Assembly (NCBI RefSeq): GCF_000472425.1
Contig: NZ_AXAI01000007.1
Span: 199,464-263,463 of the forward strand
Source: Bradyrhizobium sp. Tv2a-2
GTDB lineage: Bacteria > Pseudomonadota > Alphaproteobacteria > Rhizobiales > Xanthobacteraceae
Length of the DNA: 64,000 nucleotides
Direction of reading: 5' to 3'
Below are positions 35,243 to 44,753 of this stretch, in pieces. The notes beneath the pieces were generated by a model, which did no database searches, was not told the origin of the DNA, and saw nothing but the letters and a program-made list of their open reading frames with translations. The position numbers and the translations under genes were made by a program. How positions within the stretch are numbered: position 1 is the stretch's first letter; the number at the start of each line of letters is the position of its first letter.

Positions 35243-36694
35243 ATGAATATGAACATCATGAACGTCGACTACTCCACCAAGATCCCGAACAATGTGGATC
35301 TGGCGTCGGACCGCCAGGTGCTCAAAGCTCTCGAAGGCTGGCACCCCGGCTATATCGACTGGTGGCACGACATGGGGCCCGACGGCTTCCAGCAGTCGCT
35401 CGTGTACCTGCGCACGGCCTATTCGGTCGATCCGCGCGGCTGGGCCAAGTTCGACTATGTGAAGATGCCCGATTACCGCTGGGGCATCCTTCTCGCTCCT
35501 CAGGAAGAAAATCGCGTCATTCCCTTCGGCGAGAAGTATGGCGAGCCGGCCTGGCAGGAAGTGCCCGGCGAGCATCGCGCCACGCTGCGCCGCCTGATCG
35601 TGATCCAGGGCGACACAGAGCCGGCCTCCGTCGAACAGCAGCGTCATCTCGGTAAGACCGCGCCCTCGCTCTACGACATGCGCAACCTGTTCCAGGTCAA
35701 TGTCGAGGAAGGCCGCCATCTCTGGGCGATGGTGTATCTCTTGCAGAAATATTTCGGCCGCGACGGCCGCGAAGAGGCGGACGAGTTGCTCCGCCGCCGC
35801 TCGGGCGACGCGGATTCCCCGCGCATGCTGGGCGCGTTCAATGAGAAGACGCCGGACTGGCTGTCCTTCTTCATGTTCACCTATTTCACCGACCGCGACG
35901 GCAAGATGCAGCTGCATTCGCTCGCGCAGTCGGGCTTCGATCCGCTGTCGCGCACCTGCCGCTTCATGCTGACCGAAGAAGCCCACCACATGTTCGTCGG
36001 CGAGACCGGCATCACGCGCGTTGTGCAGCGAACCTGCGATGCGATGCGCGAAGCCGGCATCGACGATCCCACCGACGTCAACAAGGTCCGCGCGCTCGGG
36101 GTCATCGATCTGCCGACCATCCAGAAGAAGCTGAACCTGCATTATTCGCTCTCGCTCGACCTGTTCGGCTCGGAGGTCTCGACCAACGCGGCAAATGCTT
36201 TCAACGCCGGCATCAAGGGCCGCTATCACGAGACCCAGATCGACGACGATCACAAGCTGCAGAACTCGACCTATCCGGTGCTCAAGCTCGTCGACGGCGA
36301 GATCAAGCGGGTCGACGAGCCGGCGCTCACCGCGCTGAACATGCGGCTGCGCGACGATTACACCCAGGACTGTGTCAAGGGCATGCTGCGCTGGAACAAG
36401 GTGATCTCGACCGCGGGCTACGACTTCAAGCTGATGCTGCCGCACACCGCCTTCCACCGCGCCATCGGCGAGTTCAAGGACGTGCGCGCGACGCCGGAAG
36501 GCCTCTTGATCGACGATGCGACCTGGAGCAAGCGCAGGGACGACTGGCTGCCGTCGAAGGCCGACGGCGATTTCATCGCCTCGCTGATGCAGCCCGTCAC
36601 CGAGATCGGCGAATACGCCAGCTGGATCTCGCCGCCCAAGGTCGGCATCGACAACAAGCCCGGCGATTTCGAGTACGTGAAGATCGAGACCTGA
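35243..36694 (+). CDS. boxB: benzoyl-CoA 2,3-epoxidase oxygenase subunit BoxB
   Basis: 483 residues, with AGGGAG before ATG 35243. Recognised by NNVDLASDRQVLKALEGWHPGYIDWWHDMGPDGFQ and by the ferritin-like diiron part with NVEEGRHLWAMVYLLQKYFG (a ligand-rich helix) and FMLTEEAHHMFVGETG. BoxB epoxidises benzoyl-CoA with O2 and electrons from the BoxA reductase, which is not encoded in this window. It is the last gene of the operon; a hairpin follows at 36703-36728. Confidence 0.96.
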   Translation: MNMNIMNVDYSTKIPNNVDLASDRQVLKALEGWHPGYIDWWHDMGPDGFQQSLVYLRTAYSVDPRGWAKFDYVKMPDYRWGILLAPQEENRVIPFGEKYGEPAWQEVPGEHRATLRRLIVIQGDTEPASVEQQRHLGKTAPSLYDMRNLFQVNVEEGRHLWAMVYLLQKYFGRDGREEADELLRRRSGDADSPRMLGAFNEKTPDWLSFFMFTYFTDRDGKMQLHSLAQSGFDPLSRTCRFMLTEEAHHMFVGETGITRVVQRTCDAMREAGIDDPTDVNKVRALGVIDLPTIQKKLNLHYSLSLDLFGSEVSTNAANAFNAGIKGRYHETQIDDDHKLQNSTYPVLKLVDGEIKRVDEPALTALNMRLRDDYTQDCVKGMLRWNKVISTAGYDFKLMLPHTAFHRAIGEFKDVRATPEGLLIDDATWSKRRDDWLPSKADGDFIASLMQPVTEIGEYASWISPPKVGIDNKPGDFEYVKIET

Positions 36695-36702
36695 GACGTG
36701 TG

Positions 36703-36728
36703 GTCGTCCCGGCGAAAGCCGGGACGAC
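36703..36728. terminator. hairpin between convergent boxB and SDR genes
   Basis: GTCGTCCCGGC-GAAA-GCCGGGACGAC is a perfect 11-bp stem with a GNRA loop, 9 bp after the boxB stop. Relatives occur at 48985-49006 and 54052-54069, so it is also a dispersed repeat. Confidence 0.65.
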
Positions 36729-36747
36729 GGCGGAGTTCGCAGGTCGC

Positions 36748-37557
36748 CTATTCCGCCCAGCCCTCGCCCTTGATGCCGGCATTGGCAAACGCCACGCCGC
36801 CATCGACCGTCAGCGTAGCACCCACCACGTAATCGCCGGCGCGCGAAGCCAGGAAGATTGCCGCGCCCGCCATGTCCTCGGTGTCGCCGATGCGTCCCGA
36901 GGGTACGCGCTTCGACACTTCGTCGGCATGATCGCGCGCGGCGCGGTTCATGTCTGACGCAAACGGCCCGGGCGCGATCGCTGTGACCACGACATGGTCC
37001 TTGATCAGCTTCAGGGCCATTCGCCGCGTCAGATGGATCAGCCCGGCCTTGCTCGCAGCGTAGGAATAGGTCTCCTGCGGATTGACGAAGATGCCGTCGA
37101 TGGAGGCGATGTTGATGACCTTGGCCGGTCGCTCGGCGCTTGCGGCCGCGCGCAACGGCGCGGCGAGCGCCTTGGTCAGAAAGAACGGCGCCTTGAGATT
37201 GAGGTTCACCACCTTGTCCCAGCCGCTCTCCGGAAACTCGTCGAAGTCAGCGCCCCAGGCGGCACCGGCATTGTTGACGAGGATGTCGAGCCTGTCCTCG
37301 CGCTTCCTGATCTCGGTCGCCAACAGCTCGATGCCGGCAAGCGTGGAGATGTCGATCGGCAGTGCGATGCATTCGCCGCCATAAGCGGCGGTCAATTTCT
37401 TCGCCGTCGCCTCGCACGGTCCCGCCTTGCGCGCGGTGATGTAGACCTTCGAAGCCCCCTGCGCGAGAAAGCCCGCCGCGATCATCTTGCCGATACCGCG
37501 CGAGCCGCCGGTTACCAGTGCAATGCGGCCGACGAGCGAGAACAAATCCTTGAACAT
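36748..37557 (-). CDS. short-chain dehydrogenase/reductase (SDR)
   Basis: 269 residues. NAD(P) site TGGSRGIG near the N-terminus, NNAG in the middle, catalytic Ser in NIASIDG and YxxxK in YSYAASKAG, and the C-terminal FLASRAGDYVVGATLTVDGG. Length and motifs are classical SDR. The substrate is unknown. It is convergent with boxB and has no operon partner. Confidence 0.9.
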   Translation of the reverse strand: MFKDLFSLVGRIALVTGGSRGIGKMIAAGFLAQGASKVYITARKAGPCEATAKKLTAAYGGECIALPIDISTLAGIELLATEIRKREDRLDILVNNAGAAWGADFDEFPESGWDKVVNLNLKAPFFLTKALAAPLRAAASAERPAKVINIASIDGIFVNPQETYSYAASKAGLIHLTRRMALKLIKDHVVVTAIAPGPFASDMNRAARDHADEVSKRVPSGRIGDTEDMAGAAIFLASRAGDYVVGATLTVDGGVAFANAGIKGEGWAE

Positions 37558-37673
37558 GACGCCTCCCTGAGAATTTGCGTTCGTGTGTGAAGCCGCCGGG
37601 CGGGGGAGTCAAGGAGCGCCATCGTCCCGCATTCCGCTTTCGTCGGGACGACGGAAAGGGCCGAGTGAGACGC

Positions 37674-38729
37674 TTACGCCGCGTCGATGCGACGAAAGCC
37701 GTTCCACATCGCGGTGGCCGCACCTGACGTCAGCACCGGCAGGATGCGCTCGTTCTGATAATTGCCGTTGAGCGAGACGCGCGGCAGTGCAGTCAAATGG
37801 CGGCTGCTTTCGGCAAAGATCATGCCCGGCCGCGTTGTCACCGCGGTCTTGTAGCCGGCGGTGCGGGCAAGGGCGAATTCGCGCGGGCCCGCGGCGATGC
37901 GGTCGCCATAGGGATAGGCGAGATGCACGACGTCGCGCTGCAGGGCCTTTGCGATCCTGGCGCGGCTTTCGCGCATCTCGTGTACGGCGACGTCCTCGCT
38001 CTGCTTGGCGAGATTGCAATGGGTGATGGAGTGGGCGCCGACCGTGACCAGCGGATCGGCGGCAAATGCCTTCAGCTCGCGCCAGGACATGCAGAGATCG
38101 GCGCAGATCGCAGCGATGTCGACGCCGTGGCGCGTGCACAGCGCGTCGATCTCGCGCTTCAGTTCGAATTCCGGCAAGCCGCGCAGCCAGTCGTGCAGGC
38201 GGTCGAACGCGGCCTGCTTGCCTGCCGTCGTCGAGGTGTCGAACTGGATGACCGTGCCGCCGATGCTCGCCTCGACCGAACTGGCTTTCGCAATTGCCAT
38301 TTCCAGCGCGATCCACCACAGACGTCCGCTGCCCTCCGCGAAATCGGACGCGACGAACACGGTAAACGGCGCGTTGAACTCGCGCATCACCGGAAGCGCA
38401 TAGTCGCGGTTGTCGCGATAGCCGTCGTCGAAGGTGAAGCAGGCGACGCGGCGGCTGAAATCCCGTGTCGTCAGCCGCTGATGCAACTCGTCGATGGTGA
38501 CGATGTCGATGTCGCGCGAATGAAGATGCGCCAGCATCGCGCGCAGGAAGTCGGGCGTCACCTCCAAATGGCGATTGGGCGCGAATTCGGCGTCGCGAGC
38601 AGGGCGGACCTGGTGCAGCATGAAAATCGCGCCAACGCCGGAGAAGATCGGCCGCAACAAATAATGCGCCCCGGAAAAATACAGCGCACCCAGACCAGCG
38701 CGGATCACATTGTTGCGGAACTGCTTCAT
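37674..38729 (-). CDS. polysaccharide deacetylase family protein
   Basis: 351 residues. The NodB-homology domain shows VACFTFDDGYRDNRDYALPVM (catalytic Asp pair), the His motif GAHSITHCNLA and LAYPYGD. An insertion with predicted helices lies between the first two motifs (about 135-230). These enzymes deacetylate or modify surface polysaccharides with a metal ion. It is divergent from the OmpA-family gene at 38904. Confidence 0.87.
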   Translation of the reverse strand: MKQFRNNVIRAGLGALYFSGAHYLLRPIFSGVGAIFMLHQVRPARDAEFAPNRHLEVTPDFLRAMLAHLHSRDIDIVTIDELHQRLTTRDFSRRVACFTFDDGYRDNRDYALPVMREFNAPFTVFVASDFAEGSGRLWWIALEMAIAKASSVEASIGGTVIQFDTSTTAGKQAAFDRLHDWLRGLPEFELKREIDALCTRHGVDIAAICADLCMSWRELKAFAADPLVTVGAHSITHCNLAKQSEDVAVHEMRESRARIAKALQRDVVHLAYPYGDRIAAGPREFALARTAGYKTAVTTRPGMIFAESSRHLTALPRVSLNGNYQNERILPVLTSGAATAMWNGFRRIDAA

Positions 38730-38903
38730 AAATGATGGTGACTGGCCGGTTGAGATGTGTTTCCGAACGTTACCGAAAAACGGTTGAACAAAGAGTTAGC
38801 CGGACCTTTAGTCGCATCCATCCGAGAAAGAGTCCATTTCCGGTTTGACAGCCCGACAAGGGTTTGATTTCTCTCTGTTTCCCCGACCATTGGTGAATCT
38901 TAA

Positions 38904-40298
38904 ATGCGTGGACTTTTCAGGTGGAGCAGCAAATGGTGGCCGGGGGTGGTGCCTCTCGTGCTGTTTTGGGTCATTGCCGCCTGGAATAATACTGTTGCCG
39001 TGGAAACCGACCTCGCTGGCAAGGCCGCGTCCGCGGTGAAGGACATTGTCCTCGACAAGGTCAAGATTTCCGCCGACGGCCGCGACATCGATTTCGAGGC
39101 AGAGGCGTTCTCGGAAGAAGGCCGTCGCGGCGCGCTGACCGCGGTTGAGGCCGCGCCGGGCGTGCGGCTGGTCAATGACCAGACGCGCCTCGTTCCCGAG
39201 TCGAAACCCTTCGTCTGGTCGGCCGAGCGCGAGGTCGCCAAGATCACGCTGTCAGGCAACGCCCCCTTGCCCGCGGTCAAGGGCAAGCTGATGGATGTGG
39301 CGCGCGACCAGGTCAAGGGCATCGAGATCGCAGACCAGATGGGCCTGGCCCGCGGCGCGCCTGTCAATTTCGAAGATGCGGCCGCGCTTCTGATCGGCCA
39401 GATCGGCAAGCTGAAGGACGGCAAGGTCACGATCTCCGATTCAACCGTGTCGCTGTCGGGCATGGCGCGCGATCTCGGCGGGAGGGAAGCGATTGCGGCC
39501 GCACTGAAGACCCTGCCGCAGGGCTTTTCGGTTGCCGCCAACGACGTCAAGGCGCCGCCCTATATTTTCCAGGCCAACAAGGATCCCGTCGCGGTGACGC
39601 TGACCTTGTCGGGCTATGTGCCTGACGAAAACATCCATGCGGTCGTACTCGGTGCGTCGTCGCGCAAATTCTTCAGCGAGAAGGTCGTCGACAACCTCAA
39701 GACCAGCCTCGGCGCCCCGCCGGGATTCGTGAATGCGGTGATTCCGGCGCTCGGCGTGCTGTCTCGGCTCTCCACCGGCACGCTTGTGGTGTCGGACCGC
39801 GAGGTGAAGATCTCGGGAGACGCGCTCTACGAGGCGGCGGCGCAGCAGATCCACGCTGGCCTGGCCAAGGATTTTCCGAAGGAGTGGCAGGTCACCGCCG
39901 ACATTTCGGTCAGGCCGGCCTCGGCGCCGGTCGATGCCAGCGTCTGCCAGCAGCTGTTCTCCGAACTGTTGTCGAAAGCCAAGATTCGCTTCCTGACCGG
40001 GCGCGACACGCTGGATTCCGATTCCACGGGTTTGTTGGACCGCCTGGTCGAGACCGCGCTGCGCTGCCCGAACGCCACGATCGAGATCGCCGGCCATACC
40101 GATTCCGATGGTGAGGACACGGCCAACCAGACGCTGTCGGAGCGGCGCGCCCAAGCCGTGCTGGACTATTTCGTGAAGGCGGGCCTGCCGGCTGACCGCT
40201 TCACGGCAATCGGCTATGGCGGGACCAAGCCGATCGCCTCCAACGACACTGACGACGGCAAGGCGCAGAACCGTCGCATCGAATTCCTGGTGAGATAG
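38904..40298 (+). CDS. OmpA family protein with BON-like repeats
   Basis: 464 residues. An N-terminal membrane anchor (WWPGVVPLVLFWVIAAWNNTVAVE) is followed by two or three BON-like repeats in which stretches such as VSLSGMARDLGGREAIAAALKTLPQGF and VTLTLSGYVPDENIHAVVLGASS recur. The C-terminal OmpA domain (about 350-464) has IEIAGHTDSDGEDTANQTLSERRAQAVLDYFV, the peptidoglycan-binding motif. It probably links the inner membrane to peptidoglycan. A small membrane protein gene follows after 4 bp. Confidence 0.82.
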   Translation: MRGLFRWSSKWWPGVVPLVLFWVIAAWNNTVAVETDLAGKAASAVKDIVLDKVKISADGRDIDFEAEAFSEEGRRGALTAVEAAPGVRLVNDQTRLVPESKPFVWSAEREVAKITLSGNAPLPAVKGKLMDVARDQVKGIEIADQMGLARGAPVNFEDAAALLIGQIGKLKDGKVTISDSTVSLSGMARDLGGREAIAAALKTLPQGFSVAANDVKAPPYIFQANKDPVAVTLTLSGYVPDENIHAVVLGASSRKFFSEKVVDNLKTSLGAPPGFVNAVIPALGVLSRLSTGTLVVSDREVKISGDALYEAAAQQIHAGLAKDFPKEWQVTADISVRPASAPVDASVCQQLFSELLSKAKIRFLTGRDTLDSDSTGLLDRLVETALRCPNATIEIAGHTDSDGEDTANQTLSERRAQAVLDYFVKAGLPADRFTAIGYGGTKPIASNDTDDGKAQNRRIEFLVR

Positions 40299-40302
40299 GC
40301 CA

Positions 40303-40599
40303 ATGGCTTACATGATCGCGTTCCACTGGGGTTGGCTGCTCGCTTCGCTCGTGCTCGGCTTCTGCATGGGCTGGGTCGCAGTCGTCACCCATGCTCGCCC
40401 GGTGCCGCGGCGCTGGATGATCGTGCTCGGCGTGGTCGCGGCGGGCCTCGTCGCGCTCGCGGTGACGCAGGTCGTCCCCGGCCGCTTCGGCTACTGGCTC
40501 GATTTGCTGCTGATCATGTTCGTGCCCTACCTCGTCGGCTGCGCCATTGGCTCGCAATTGCGGGACTGGGTGGTCATGAGGACGGCGCCGCCGGGGTAG
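40303..40599 (+). CDS. small inner-membrane protein
   Basis: 98 residues with about three hydrophobic helices (IAFHWGWLLASLVLGFCMGWVAVV, MIVLGVVAAGLVALAVTQVV, LLLIMFVPYLVGCAIGSQL). The family is not recognised. It starts 4 bp after the OmpA-family stop and is very likely co-transcribed, so it may be its membrane partner. Confidence 0.65.
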   Translation: MAYMIAFHWGWLLASLVLGFCMGWVAVVTHARPVPRRWMIVLGVVAAGLVALAVTQVVPGRFGYWLDLLLIMFVPYLVGCAIGSQLRDWVVMRTAPPG

Positions 40600-41000
40600 A
40601 CGCGGGGCAGTTGTTGCCCATGTTGCGGTCATGACGACCGGAGACTGGCGACCGGAGATTGCGGTCAATATGCCGCAGCTCGCATACCGGGATTTTGCGG
40701 GTGCGAGCAGTCGGATCCGCTGGGATGCGGCAAAACTATGCATGGTGGTGTCATTAAGCGCACCTAATATATTGAGGCGGCGGCTTTTTACTCACCTTCC
40801 GATTTCACTCCGGCGCAAAACGCGCTACCAACGAGCGCCAAGGTGAAAGCCGAGCTGGAAACAAGCCCATGATCCGGACCTGGAACGCTGCGTTAGTAAC
40901 TTATGGGTACCGGTTTTCCGAAAGAGATCATGCGCGCATGAATGAGTTAGGTGCGGCGCGCGATCCCGCGCCGCCCGATGCCATCGTGTTCGAGGTCTAG
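40600..41000. other. 400-bp intergenic region
   Basis: No gene is supported. A degenerate GCATGATCCGG-family repeat (CATGATCCGG ... CCGGTTTTCCG ... GATCATG) is at 40868-40932. The stretch around 40750-40790 is AT-richer than its surroundings and could hold a promoter for the gene at 41001, but no clear -35/-10 pair is visible. Confidence 0.6.
40868..40932. repeat. degenerate GCATGATCCGG-family repeat
   Basis: CATGATCCGG (40868-40877), CCGGTTTTCCG (40910-40920) and GATCATG (40926-40932) are kept, while the centre differs from the other copies. Confidence 0.6.
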
Positions 41001-42071
41001 ATGCTGGAAGCCCTACGCAGAACGTTCTCGTTTCTGCGCCACAAGCAAGTCCTGCACAGGCTCGGAGTTGTGGTCAGCGTCACTGTCATCGCCATCGCCT
41101 GCTATGTGCTCTATCACATGTTGCGCGGCATCGATGTCGATGAGGTGGTCGAGGCCATCAAGGAAACCGAGACCCGCCAGATTGCCGAGGCGGCCTTGTT
41201 CGTTGCTGCCGGCTATTTCACGCTGACCTTCTACGACCTGTTTGCGGTGCGCGCGATCGGCCAAAAGCACATCCCGTACCGCATCAACGCGCTCGCGGCC
41301 TTCACCAGCTATTCCATCGGCCACAATGTCGGCGCCAGCGTCTTCACCGGCGGCGCGGTCCGCTATCGCATCTATTCGGCCTGGGGCCTCAACGCGATCG
41401 ATGTGGCAAAAATCTGCTTCCTCGCCGGCCTCACCTTCTGGCTCGGCAATGCCGCCGTGCTGGGTTTGGGCATCGCCTATCACCCCGAGGCCGCCGCCTC
41501 CATCGATCAGCTGCCACCCTGGCTCAACCGTACGGTTGCGCTTCTGATCATCTGCGGGCTGATCGGCTATGTGATCTGGGTCTCGCGGGAGCCGCGCGTG
41601 GTCGGCCGCGGGCCCTGGAGCGTGACGCTGCCCGGCGGGACGCTGACGTTGTTGCAGATCGCGATCGGGATCATCGATCTCGCCTTCTGCGCGCTGGCGA
41701 TGTACGTCCTGGTGCCCGACGAGCCCAATCTCGGCTTCATCGTGGTCGCCGTCATCTTCGTCTCGGCGACGCTGCTGGGCTTTGCCAGCCATTCGCCGGG
41801 CGGGCTCGGCGTGTTCGACGCGGCGATGCTGGTCGGCCTCTGGCAGATGGACCGCGAGGAACTGCTGGCCGGCATGCTGCTGTTTCGCCTGCTCTATTAT
41901 ATTTTGCCTTTTGTCATATCTGTAATCTTGCTGACGTTTCGGGAGCTTATCCTTGGGGCCCGGTCGAAGCGGTTGCGTCAGGCCGCAGCACGCGGACTGG
42001 AGGCTGGGCTGGACGCGGGCCGGTCGCCTGATGCGATCTATGTGAGAAAGCGTGGCGATAGCGGCGTCTGA
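41001..42071 (+). CDS. membrane protein with lysylphosphatidylglycerol-synthase transmembrane domain (UPF0104)
   Basis: 356 residues with about eight helices. The conserved patterns SYSIGHNVGASVFTGGAVRYRIYS and FASHSPGGLGVFDAAMLVGL mark the flippase-like membrane domain found in MprF and in stand-alone UPF0104 proteins. The cytosolic aminoacyl-transferase domain of MprF is absent. It may flip lipids or be an uncharacterised transporter. It precedes phoR by 90 bp, with no evident link. Confidence 0.8.
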   Translation: MLEALRRTFSFLRHKQVLHRLGVVVSVTVIAIACYVLYHMLRGIDVDEVVEAIKETETRQIAEAALFVAAGYFTLTFYDLFAVRAIGQKHIPYRINALAAFTSYSIGHNVGASVFTGGAVRYRIYSAWGLNAIDVAKICFLAGLTFWLGNAAVLGLGIAYHPEAAASIDQLPPWLNRTVALLIICGLIGYVIWVSREPRVVGRGPWSVTLPGGTLTLLQIAIGIIDLAFCALAMYVLVPDEPNLGFIVVAVIFVSATLLGFASHSPGGLGVFDAAMLVGLWQMDREELLAGMLLFRLLYYILPFVISVILLTFRELILGARSKRLRQAAARGLEAGLDAGRSPDAIYVRKRGDSGV

Positions 42072-42162
42072 CGGGGGGGGGCGGACCGGCAGCCAAAACC
42101 GGGGGCCAAGACGAGGCCGCGAAACCCGGATTAACCCGGATTAAAACGGAGAAGCCGTCCAT

Positions 42163-43467
42163 ATGGCTATTGAAGCGCCTCCCAGCTCGGCCTCCTTTTT
42201 TGCGCCCTGGCCCGACCGTTTGCGGCATTCCGCCATCGTGCTGCTGGTCGCCGGCCTTGCGCTCGCGGTGCTGGTCGCCTTCGACGAATTATCGCCGCTG
42301 CGGGCCGCGGTGGTGTTCGGCTGCATCACGGCGGCGGCACTCGTGCCCTGGCGGCTGCATCATGCCGCCATCTCTCGCGAAGACGTCCGTGGCGCCAATC
42401 CGGTTGAGGCGGCCGCGGTCGCGGCTGTCGTCGCCGGCATGCCCGATCCCGCCGTGCTGCTCGACCGCGCGGGGCGGGTAATCCATCTCAATGCCGCCGC
42501 AGCCCAACTTGCGCCCGCGTTGCGCAAGAACGAGCTTGCGCAATTCGCGCTGCGCTCGCCCGAGATCATCACCGCGCTGCGCGAGGCCATCGCCACCACA
42601 GAGCCGCGCCGCGCCACCTATCTCGATCACGTTCCGGTCGATCGCTGGATGGAGCTGATGATCACGCCGGTTCCGGTGCCGACCGCCTTCGGCGGCACCG
42701 ATAAATGCATGCTGATGACCTTCCACGACCAGACGCCGCTGCGCCGGGTCGAGGAGATGCGCGCCGATTTCGTCGCCAATGCCAGCCACGAACTGCGCAC
42801 GCCGCTCGCCGCGCTCTCCGGTTTCATCGACACCCTGCAGGGCCCGGCCAAGGACGATGTGCGCGCCCGCGATCGCTTCCTCGGCATCATGCATGCCCAG
42901 GCAACCCGCATGGCGCGCCTGATCGACGACCTGCTGTCGCTGTCGCGGGTGGAGCTCTCGGCCCATGTCCGGCCCGACGCCTCGGTCGATCTCGTCCCCA
43001 TCATCCGCCAGGTCGCCGACGGGCTCGAGCCACTGGCGCGGGAACGTCAGGTCGAGGTCGACATCGGCCTGCCGGACACGCCAGTCGCCATCGCCGGCGA
43101 CCGCGAGGAGCTGATGCGCCTGTTCGAGAACCTGATCGAGAACGCGCTCAAATATGGCGCCTCCGGCGGCAAGGTCATCGTGTCCTTGAACTCGGCCGCG
43201 ACAGGCGAGGGCGCGCCGGAGATCCGTGTCATGGTGCGCGACTTCGGCCCCGGCATCGCGCCCGAGCACCTGCCACGGCTGACCGAGCGCTTCTACCGGG
43301 TCGACGTCGGCGACAGCCGTTCGCAGGGCGGAACCGGGCTCGGCCTTTCGCTGGTGAAGCACATTCTGAACCGTCATCGCGGCCGGCTCCTGATCGAAAG
43401 CGTGCCCAGGAACGGGGCGACCTTCACGGCCTGTTTTCCTCAGCCCAAAACGGCCCCTTCCGCTTAA
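42163..43467 (+). CDS. phoR: phosphate regulon sensor histidine kinase PhoR
   Basis: 434 residues. Two N-terminal helices (24-66), a short PAS-like part (about 90-190), then HisKA with H209 in FVANASHELRTPLAALSGFI. The HATPase domain has LIENALKYGA (N box), VRDFGPGIAPEHL and GGTGLGLSLVKHIL. The neighbours pstSCAB-phoU-phoB identify it as PhoR. It autophosphorylates under phosphate limitation and passes the phosphate to PhoB D53; PhoU and PstSCAB inhibit it when phosphate is plentiful. Confidence 0.92.
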   Translation: MAIEAPPSSASFFAPWPDRLRHSAIVLLVAGLALAVLVAFDELSPLRAAVVFGCITAAALVPWRLHHAAISREDVRGANPVEAAAVAAVVAGMPDPAVLLDRAGRVIHLNAAAAQLAPALRKNELAQFALRSPEIITALREAIATTEPRRATYLDHVPVDRWMELMITPVPVPTAFGGTDKCMLMTFHDQTPLRRVEEMRADFVANASHELRTPLAALSGFIDTLQGPAKDDVRARDRFLGIMHAQATRMARLIDDLLSLSRVELSAHVRPDASVDLVPIIRQVADGLEPLARERQVEVDIGLPDTPVAIAGDREELMRLFENLIENALKYGASGGKVIVSLNSAATGEGAPEIRVMVRDFGPGIAPEHLPRLTERFYRVDVGDSRSQGGTGLGLSLVKHILNRHRGRLLIESVPRNGATFTACFPQPKTAPSA

Positions 43468-43492
43468 ACTTAAGTATTATCAGATACTTGAT

Positions 43493-43521
43493 CTGTCATC
43501 CAACTGTCATCTGCCTGTCGT
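43493..43521 (+). promoter_or_regulatory. Pho box with three 11-bp-phased repeats
   Basis: CTGTCAT (43493-43499), CTGTCAT (43504-43510) and CTGTCGT (43515-43521) recur every 11 bp, the spacing of PhoB dimers. The box lies about 90 bp before pstS and shows that the pst operon is under PhoB control. Confidence 0.9.
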
Positions 43522-43607
43522 AAAAGCGGTACCGACCGCTCCTAAAGGGGCGGATGTGAGCGCCATCGGGCGCACGCCAGCGCTTCGCTCACAACAGGGA
43601 GATCAGC

Positions 43608-44618
43608 ATGAATTTCGTCAAGGCGATTGTCGCGGCCGGTTTGGTCGCTGCATCGACGTCGGCCTATGCCGCCGATATCACCGGTGCCGGGTCCACCTTC
43701 ATCTATCCGGTCCTGTCGAAGTGGGCCGACTCGTACAAGAAGGACTCGGGCAGCGGCGTGAACTATCAGTCGATCGGCTCGGGCGCCGGCATCAAGCAGG
43801 TCCAGGCCAAGACCGTGACCTTCGGTGCCACCGACATGCCGCTCAAGGTCGAGCAGCTCGAGAAGGACGGCCTCGCCCAGTGGCCGATGATCATGGGCGC
43901 GATCGTTCCGGTCGTGAACATCGAGGGCGTGAAGGCTGGCGATCTCGTGCTCGACGGCCCGACGCTGGGCGAGATCTATCTCGGCAAGATCACCAAGTGG
44001 GACGATCCGGCGATCAAGAAGCTCAACCCGAACGCCAAGCTGCCGTCGGCGGCAATCTCGGTCGTGCACCGTGCCGACGGTTCGGGCACCACCTTCAACT
44101 TCACCAACTATTTGTCCAAGGTGAGCCCGGACTGGAAGAGCAAGGTCGGCGAGGGCACCGCGGTTGAGTGGCCGGCGGGCGTCGGCGCCAAGGGCAACGA
44201 AGGCGTTTCGGCCAATGTCGGCCAGACCCAGAACTCGATCGGCTATGTTGAATACGCCTATGCCAAGCAGAACAAGCTGACCTATACGGGTCTCGTCAAC
44301 AAGGCGGGCAAGGCCATCCAGCCGACCAACGACGCCTTCCAGGCGGCTGCGTCCAACGCTGACTGGTCGCATGCACCGGGCTACTACCTGATCCTGACCG
44401 ACCAGCCGGGCGACAAGTCCTGGCCGATCGTCGCCTCGACCTTCATCCTGATGCACAAGGATGCGACCGACAAGGCGGCCTCCCAGGAAGCGCTCAAGTT
44501 CTTCAAGTTCTCGTTCGAGAAGGGCGACAAGATGGCTGAGGAGCTCGACTACATCCCGATGCCCGACGCAGTCGTCAAGCAGATCGAGAAGACCTGGTCG
44601 TCCGAGATCAAGAGCTAA
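43608..44618 (+). CDS. pstS: phosphate ABC transporter substrate-binding protein PstS
   Basis: 336 residues with a Sec signal (cleavage after residue 21, AYA-A). The phosphate-binding loops are [24 protein letters not shown] and [13 protein letters not shown]. It captures inorganic phosphate in the periplasm for PstCAB. It is preceded by the Pho box and followed by a strong hairpin that probably keeps pstS mRNA more abundant than the distal genes. Confidence 0.96.
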   Translation: MNFVKAIVAAGLVAASTSAYAADITGAGSTFIYPVLSKWADSYKKDSGSGVNYQSIGSGAGIKQVQAKTVTFGATDMPLKVEQLEKDGLAQWPMIMGAIVPVVNIEGVKAGDLVLDGPTLGEIYLGKITKWDDPAIKKLNPNAKLPSAAISVVHRADGSGTTFNFTNYLSKVSPDWKSKVGEGTAVEWPAGVGAKGNEGVSANVGQTQNSIGYVEYAYAKQNKLTYTGLVNKAGKAIQPTNDAFQAAASNADWSHAPGYYLILTDQPGDKSWPIVASTFILMHKDATDKAASQEALKFFKFSFEKGDKMAEELDYIPMPDAVVKQIEKTWSSEIKS

Positions 44619-44645
44619 GCTTCGGCTGATTGTTCAAGCAAGTTT

Positions 44646-44672
44646 CCCTCCCCCTCCGAGCTTGGGGGAGGG
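44646..44672. terminator. hairpin between pstS and pstC, partial terminator
   Basis: CCCTCCCCC and GGGGGAGGG are perfect 9-bp arms around a 9-base loop, 28 bp after the pstS stop. There is no U-run, so read-through into pstC is expected. Its likely effect is higher pstS than pstCAB mRNA. Confidence 0.6.
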
Positions 44673-44753
44673 CTCCTCCTTCCCGAAAAGAAGACTGGAG
44701 CGGGTCGGCCGGCGATCCGCCGGTTGCGCGTCAGACAAACTCAGGGGATTGGC

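Noticed and set aside
40631-40846. 71-codon plus-strand frame in the 40600-41000 gap
   Set aside because: No ribosome-binding site, odd composition and no family resemblance.
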